A stretch of DNA of 64,000 bases from Leishmania donovani (lineage: Eukaryota > Euglenozoa > Kinetoplastea > Trypanosomatida > Trypanosomatidae): positions 62,001 to 126,000 of the forward strand of contig NC_018235.1 of the NCBI RefSeq assembly GCF_000227135.1, written 5' to 3'. The notes beneath the pieces were generated by a model. The model worked only from the letters and a program-made list of their open reading frames with translations, was not told the DNA's origin and did no database searches. The number at the start of each line of letters is the position of its first letter. The first letter of the stretch is position 1. A program made the translations under genes and the position numbers. Of the stretch, positions 62,501 to 64,000 are shown in pieces.

Positions 62501-64000
62501 CTGCCGAGGCCTCCTACCTGGAGACGCTCATGAGGGCCGTGGCGCTTGGCGCGTCCGCGCCCTCGCACGACGAGGATTCGCACCGCGTAGTGGAGGCGGG
62601 GCTGACGCTGTACGCGCTCCTGCACCCGTGGCTGCCCCTCTCGGGCGCGGCGTGGGAGACGTGTGCGATGGAGGCGGCGCTGAGCCTCGTCACGCTCGCC
62701 CTACCGCAGCGCGACCGCCTCGACGACAAGAGAGGCGCTGGAGCCACCGTCAGGTCGTCCGCGACGTCCCTCTGGTATCTCGTGCAGGTTGTACTCGTCA
62801 GCATTCTGCATCGTCAGCAGTCGGCGCGGCTGTCGGTGCGCAGTATCGTGCTCCTCGGCGTCATCTATAGCCAGCTGCGGAACTTGGAAGGAGTAAGGGG
62901 CGGGGTACTCGGCACTGAGCGCAGCCGGCGCAGCTCTCGCACAGCGCCGCAGGCGGATGCAAACGTGCTGCTGTGGCGAATCCTCAGCGCTCTGAGCGGG
63001 CTGTCTGAGAAGGACGCGGCAGAGGTGCGTGACGCGTGGATGTCGATGCGCGAGGTCGATGCTGTTGCTCTGGGGCCGAGCATTGCCGAGCACGCGCCCG
63101 CACGAACAACTGACGGCGCTGCGCTTGCATCCGCGGAGGAGAACATACAGCTGCGCACAGAAACGGGCGGCGCAAAGGCGGAGGTGTGCAGCGGCGCTCA
63201 CGTTATAGAGGTACTCTACCACGGGTCGCTGCAGGCTCTCGGCGAAGGCGGCAGCGGTGGTGGGGCCACTGAGCAGGTGAGCGGGCGTTGGAAGTCGCCT
63301 CTGCTGCTTGCGGCGACGCGGTTGAGGACGTGGTTGGCCTGCGAAGATGTCGCCGTTGCATCTCCCATTCGAACAACCGCGAGCAGCCGCGACTCAGCAG
63401 CAGGGGCAACGCTGCACGCATGTACAGCTTCCAGGCTGGTCCTACCGCAGCTCTGCGTCTTGGAGGAAGCCCTGTGCGGCATGCTGAAGGGTGTGGACGA
63501 AGAAGCCGGCGGTGCAGGCAACCGTAGCAGGACAGGCCGCGGAGCTACTAGCAGAGGGGTGCCAGGTCCACTGGCAGTACGCCGCGACAGGCTTGCGTGT
63601 CTTCGCGCGTATACCCTCTACGCGGAGCTGAAGCGCACGTGCTCAGCGCCGCTGTGGAGACGACAGCACTGCTGCCTGCAGAACCACGCGCAAAACGGGG
63701 ATTGCAACAGCACCCAGCACGACGATGATCGAAGTCGCCGCGACTGCGTCGGCGATGTCGCATCACTTGTGCTGGAACTCGCGGTGGTGGCAACGCTCTC
63801 CGCAGCAGACGCATCGCCGCACTCGCGGCACTCGGGTGCCGTCTCGGACGCTCATCAACTCGCCCTTCTTTCGACGTTTGTGCGCTGTTGCGACGCTCTG
63901 GGTACGCCGCTGCCCAGTCTTCCATGCCCACAGCGACTGCTGCGGTGGGGAAGGGAACGTTCATCGGCAACACCAGCGGTGGCACGAGTTGCCCCGCCTC
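50512..64000 (+). CDS. Giant protein of unknown function, 3' end outside the window
   Basis: I read this frame codon by codon from the ATG at 50512 to the edge and found no stop: at least 4,496 codons, giving a protein above 480 kDa. The ATG directly follows an in-frame TGA (50509). GC-rich third positions continue throughout, as in the neighbours, and competing frames are full of stops, which supports real coding. The product starts MVRRLADRLTRLAQRGERRL and is Ala/Leu/Arg-rich, with many amphipathic helical segments (for example FWRLVRHSDALLGYVWDYVW near residue 1886, and LLRVLQHYADQEKDSARRER near 2920) separated by Ser/Thr/Ala-rich linkers and short homopolymers (Ser run near residue 1472, Gly6 near 2688). 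This pattern suggests a long alpha-solenoid-like scaffold. No kinase, ATPase, ubiquitin-ligase or BEACH motif was recognised in the visible part; a defining C-terminal domain may lie beyond 64000. The family is unknown. Confidence 0.85.
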   Translation, partial: MVRRLADRLTRLAQRGERRLRLDLPRRVATGKGNASWTAAAARLVLGEPLLFLQCVSQPCAHQRRHATEVLLLCNEALRVAFMAAAAPSLPFPITAGAGSQLSSPADASPAKKAAREWQCVVARLLATRATRNTIDSGDVRRAPRPLSATAAQPGAHLACTNSHDAVATAITHVRAGAGPLGIAVELSPVERARRRAATAERQQRGGFSRMHAGTRGPLAGHALRVYRTGSRTPTWSHRTTCATHAGSTRAAASTFLSSFVGWEEQRTSRGRESLSSLGPSSWPQQPRVTRRLAAAWQRACAESYRHALVGRPTNTARRSSRCTWTFAAEEELRAHFQRALRWRSDTAAPAAGDEELMTEVELRSMAAFVVDTYVSLHKKPESGCRPGAALMLATRDLWGSSELQWQVLVLRVLADEVCAALGDSAACSMRASHWVSGATEFSVVYECIIVVAAAHLCVLRHGRYPRDVAGVAGADTRHGVADAWEATAVAPHSAHVVRATRRLVEGVLALCTRQDEGAILSPTRTDASDVCSLDSWLGGQLCCLAETSFRSLYSVRGHRDHRAALPEPSLLLLRLLVQSASWHGHCAAADVNGAQHLRHVCAAVLLIERVLERASEDRLAPCVDEVRAALWLPRRFACDDEGVDDAVRQRTPTPRQRAWAHSRSSYKDARLDGGTAALAAATGRFVCQVLDGSPPSISRLLLLPGNAPQLLRSTTGGPATPLDREMLAEDVVLLAPGMALGAAWRLRHACAEGPLLCTSPTASAPALEHTNATDAAGARRGAASKCSGVGDPDSAEHGPLLQRRDTLEQVWSRLCPSSTCTAAALLPAWWQVLSSRFFSSILSQLDPPEIARMAEAMVGTLSRLPPLLSAVHHEDRARARRSAGAARLKAKTEMREGAGEGAGVAQPRSAVLALQCTLASAPTDAARAEASQALLSRLCTALAASARSGEEDNADLTMERVHGAGVCLAVLLACASTSLRDQAAATHDFLAAVASLVDSRCHPQHRRRESNDVYSALRSWCSGAMGSIMLARHAQLAREAPRCEVSASTEHGSGEAPRRNPLVSLSPAAQLALWWEEQSSLQADPAAPLSRLRDSCYWTGMRIMRLCNTVAHLAATSTTASSALSSPQPPFLPAPSTRDAEAARVACTAVYDMLSLEHVCHLAIASAALPGPGEAREAWNAVAGPFAAAVPPTHAAHSSCACALATADAGVALFEGDLSSGDRVTNIFTHAMTAAREAGDSAMNVLQHRQGRLLNDRQHESLVEAMRDFSKRRCVKEAVALFYAHERQSRRLRLAEVELFAETAKRAPLPFLVRLLLYLPPPCESAVLARAIIAGAWKAYQRALHLHSRRLAAAAAERRRGSQRENAPLASSIHRQSCRRVEQAWYESLAVARRALALLPSAGGTDGCDEEAQRHALAVLQRFLCARPHSMQTGASPGRMPSSSTGVTVFADEWDSDAVQSAQLLAALMPSPSSSSSSRSRQRLHVRRGAPARESAEALCRLIQFCDATNDPATAVRAYLRFANAHAASAPPSRLSCAPAQDARKRSRPTVEANDGRVVPLLPLDTCVTLLRLASMHVVAACDEDAATYGVPGTTSSSTRVPLTALVTYVEARHVPSEVSSPETPTGSEEPRGGAMLMPDSLERNAAAEDAEMTMLLSMRTALKESAAAPSDIVVEAATAGAGSTSKPVGDAMLGDSGYHAHAKGAPGSAVSAAAAATSRAMTYATNCIAAVQRLSPTLPASLRCVLHSDSAAIPLTAVLHDALRWCRLRPQSVLAREGAATAVDGLDAAALHSLADRADSDDPATADVVARLLAAVFQLDSAEMAEMVDAAHPRPVHALVGAAAAAVTAAGVAPAMVDVAEGDATSSMVVTRHTFACRAARANQDFWRLVRHSDALLGYVWDYVWELYRLEATVLWVSPAQQQRAYLAVAECAQVILAALQALDVWAAEMRAHEARERGSSDSDGDYQAHEQAPLTGGRSRVSMAASSEWRLGSSVDEWRVQLRSGILQRLHARLFDEGDLPDATSGHRGETASAMLPCSLTSFGMTDTTAAAIAYMTTVMQHSSTAFETCAPTNALMQLAADPIAATSPAPSDESLSGSVMRTEGATSAQEVRELLSRTTQQYYDALSRLVSPSLPVSGGAGPLRPVYLSRLATDSLSYVLRCVTATAAAAPPRRPHTIGTLATSEAGGTAALLLRVAAAEGMLRHVASLVQHASVLMEATDAAPRTANVELPRTLWCLSGALHYAAALLDECMAWWTLLDLEAAAAAAPTSELRGASDASSCDIGSVFPSVNGSLVARSALTHVRAQLQRLVASFADLYVSGWYGSVHARLPEVTRARLWGRGESRAQHLRVCLVLQHLASVSGDAAVPARLARAAEALQQALARYPSSSAACTESKDARALQQSGFMDLDELVDGEHHDVTESVDCTAAATVRMLERTLLAYLTRSTQPDGVLVIAPGHMTAVSITALEASFQRAVMACLSPSHAALLWRLFTALLDDGCYPSVAVEDTPHEGSHDVPRPMRCERDAAAEGSLGVMCAVPTTLWRQLRRLGEESESEAASDVLRSSGARTEAPALHSERLALYAALLSRHPLVIMGVVRHPLVRHHQLAEARREQWPPVQVGASSGRVAGTSQAPSCEWLKKLLLYGAEDDSVAEARAAASDDAGESALSSAWTAADRTLSGGGGGGLLRTSSAGALALLPAQPLRERFVSALILAVLRDASLMCDGPSCAPIAFVSSSVAAAMAAQKRECMLLELVQHLGYVAPHAVRTAFRWVTCTPYPLTACAPASSFPADASPPARLKCSALSCTDVTTLRRLRVALLSCGPWPTTVARTLLEYATRVQRAATQETAPQAHAGDGQTPTMPFPEALELYQRQQQQPESKRHDMAEAPQALMATAQHRVDAMRGVRHPLLLRVLQHYADQEKDSARRERHCNGSGSAAPCGRGASSSSPVLSSTSDTVPTVHARGGRFAVGLSRRLPPAPAAPCSSVGSTRYGHSTGAGAPLSAIQLACEEGARLVNALRTSTAPAVGDAAARIALRMRDLAMAPSHPACVDLLSDATFATDVMALPTKRVAATVMLAWRTLLVRAAELDCREQHWDSAGGDDGAVAAEVHNRTRNLSLREAGSRDRSCMTVLDVYAMFFLVASRTCDRLTAITPPLPQAKGRQWLVSGQRQLGSLKRELAAYWVAVLADEVVASQPVFRCSATSEAEAIRVRIDAYCRSSGDGGATHSPALGLVTLEEHLRRAQARLQAVAQEPSTFSSFPRTSYSPIAADDKAAAELSLLQKEAGAQLRDAGARLTSFPRSVTAEVSLRLAKEDARASPELAWSLWPPAALETYRLRACMRKSSDENTLVTVTVRNPVSVVTYLCAWRREQVSAPQKRRPGARAARHQESARTTTVRPYAARGAACVLLPAVCLPSSSAVHGSRQPGTSRRRARWASQSTAVSLADVWRAADAFVRRGRLVLACIPRDGHGGASGCGPARGSAGDAVETDSLEDEVDSTAAGTSPAGAGVVMQALLDLVSLEDARLQQEQQQSRRQHAGFPSQTAISSDTLQLLSVLRQLRQRLLSLAPAAAATASGAHGTEGAVTTVAAEDKGGPTPAASPWAAFMPLSCVCGPSTPPARRGGELGADGIAWHSYLHVLHLCGDGLLCRVAQRRGRRASSSAVALTRVTHQLQRLASLSALEEQVTHSSVSSALRSRLLNGQDAQRIICFQLRGLQRIRDHVSVLGWTVEQHRELQLAQQSIVSTVAAICALQRRWHHGQQCPQREDAWDVATARIRLSTRVRRQVTAEMHEGHVHPVEQATAVCFYPALAHLLRQLSVTYPPSAVPAASAQEPSSSRQRSPVEDRVPRADDAATGVVTAFAGVVAASARRRHRPLHARAPQTTAATTTAESDNAAAALLTTVYGALCEAHEQQRSGSTDRRQNTGGGHTSTTPALAPVDSCGELHALLSAVVAAVQRRSRDADPWLLLEFLSGNEREALLPLAAAAEASYLETLMRAVALGASAPSHDEDSHRVVEAGLTLYALLHPWLPLSGAAWETCAMEAALSLVTLALPQRDRLDDKRGAGATVRSSATSLWYLVQVVLVSILHRQQSARLSVRSIVLLGVIYSQLRNLEGVRGGVLGTERSRRSSRTAPQADANVLLWRILSALSGLSEKDAAEVRDAWMSMREVDAVALGPSIAEHAPARTTDGAALASAEENIQLRTETGGAKAEVCSGAHVIEVLYHGSLQALGEGGSGGGATEQVSGRWKSPLLLAATRLRTWLACEDVAVASPIRTTASSRDSAAGATLHACTASRLVLPQLCVLEEALCGMLKGVDEEAGGAGNRSRTGRGATSRGVPGPLAVRRDRLACLRAYTLYAELKRTCSAPLWRRQHCCLQNHAQNGDCNSTQHDDDRSRRDCVGDVASLVLELAVVATLSAADASPHSRHSGAVSDAHQLALLSTFVRCCDALGTPLPSLPCPQRLLRWGRERSSATPAVARVAPP

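Noticed and set aside
1..64000. CRISPR arrays, tRNA or rRNA genes, intact transposons
   Set aside because: No regularly spaced repeats, no recognisable tRNA T-arm/box B sequence outside coding context, no rRNA-like conserved segment and no reverse transcriptase or transposase frame were seen.

Overview
The window is a nuclear segment of a kinetoplastid genome, most likely Leishmania or a very close relative. The reasons are: all recognisable genes are intronless and on the same (+) strand, as in a polycistronic transcription unit; they are GC-rich, separated by 0.5 to 6 kb of pyrimidine-rich sequence with (CA)n/(TG)n tracts, and usually preceded by a polypyrimidine tract plus AG that fits a spliced-leader acceptor; and degenerate SIDER-like retroposon relics lie between genes. 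From memory, gene content and order between the sphingolipid phospholipase C (ISCL) and the mitochondrial iron superoxide dismutase agree with part of Leishmania chromosome 8. No species is assigned.

Layout, left to right: an LRR protein (0.24-2.2 kb); a 6-kb gene-free stretch holding a SIDER-like element; a gamma-carbonic-anhydrase-like protein (8.2-9.1 kb); a 930-residue polytopic membrane protein (10.2-12.9 kb) whose downstream spacer holds a near-perfect 30-bp hairpin; the ISCL phospholipase (14.4-16.3 kb); an unrecognised 501-residue protein; a UBA2-type SUMO-activating enzyme subunit (20.2-23.5 kb); an ABC1/ADCK kinase-like protein (24.5-26.1 kb); a probable bL9m mitoribosomal protein; a small membrane-anchored coiled-coil protein; two long low-complexity proteins (30.5-32.5 and 33.9-36.4 kb); uL2m (39.4-40.7 kb); mitochondrial Fe-SOD (41.5-42.1 kb); a second SIDER-like element interrupted by an assembly gap (43.3-43.8 kb); a three-gene tandem array of isochorismatase-fold, MAR1-like proteins (44.0-48.4 kb); a small Tim chaperone (49.5-49.8 kb); and a giant reading frame opening at 50,512 and still open at the right edge (at least 4,496 codons, about 21% of the window).

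Many products point to the mitochondrion: gamma-CA-like, ABC1 kinase, bL9m, uL2m, Fe-SOD, possibly the MAR1-like array, and the small Tim. This is co-location, not proof of an operon-like pathway, because kinetoplastid units normally mix functions and control expression after transcription. No tRNA, rRNA, CRISPR array or intact mobile element was found. The most unusual items are the giant unidentified gene, the MAR1-like array in which the middle copy has lost its catalytic Asp, the strong hairpin at 13.25-13.34 kb, and the gamma-CA homologue lacking metal ligands.
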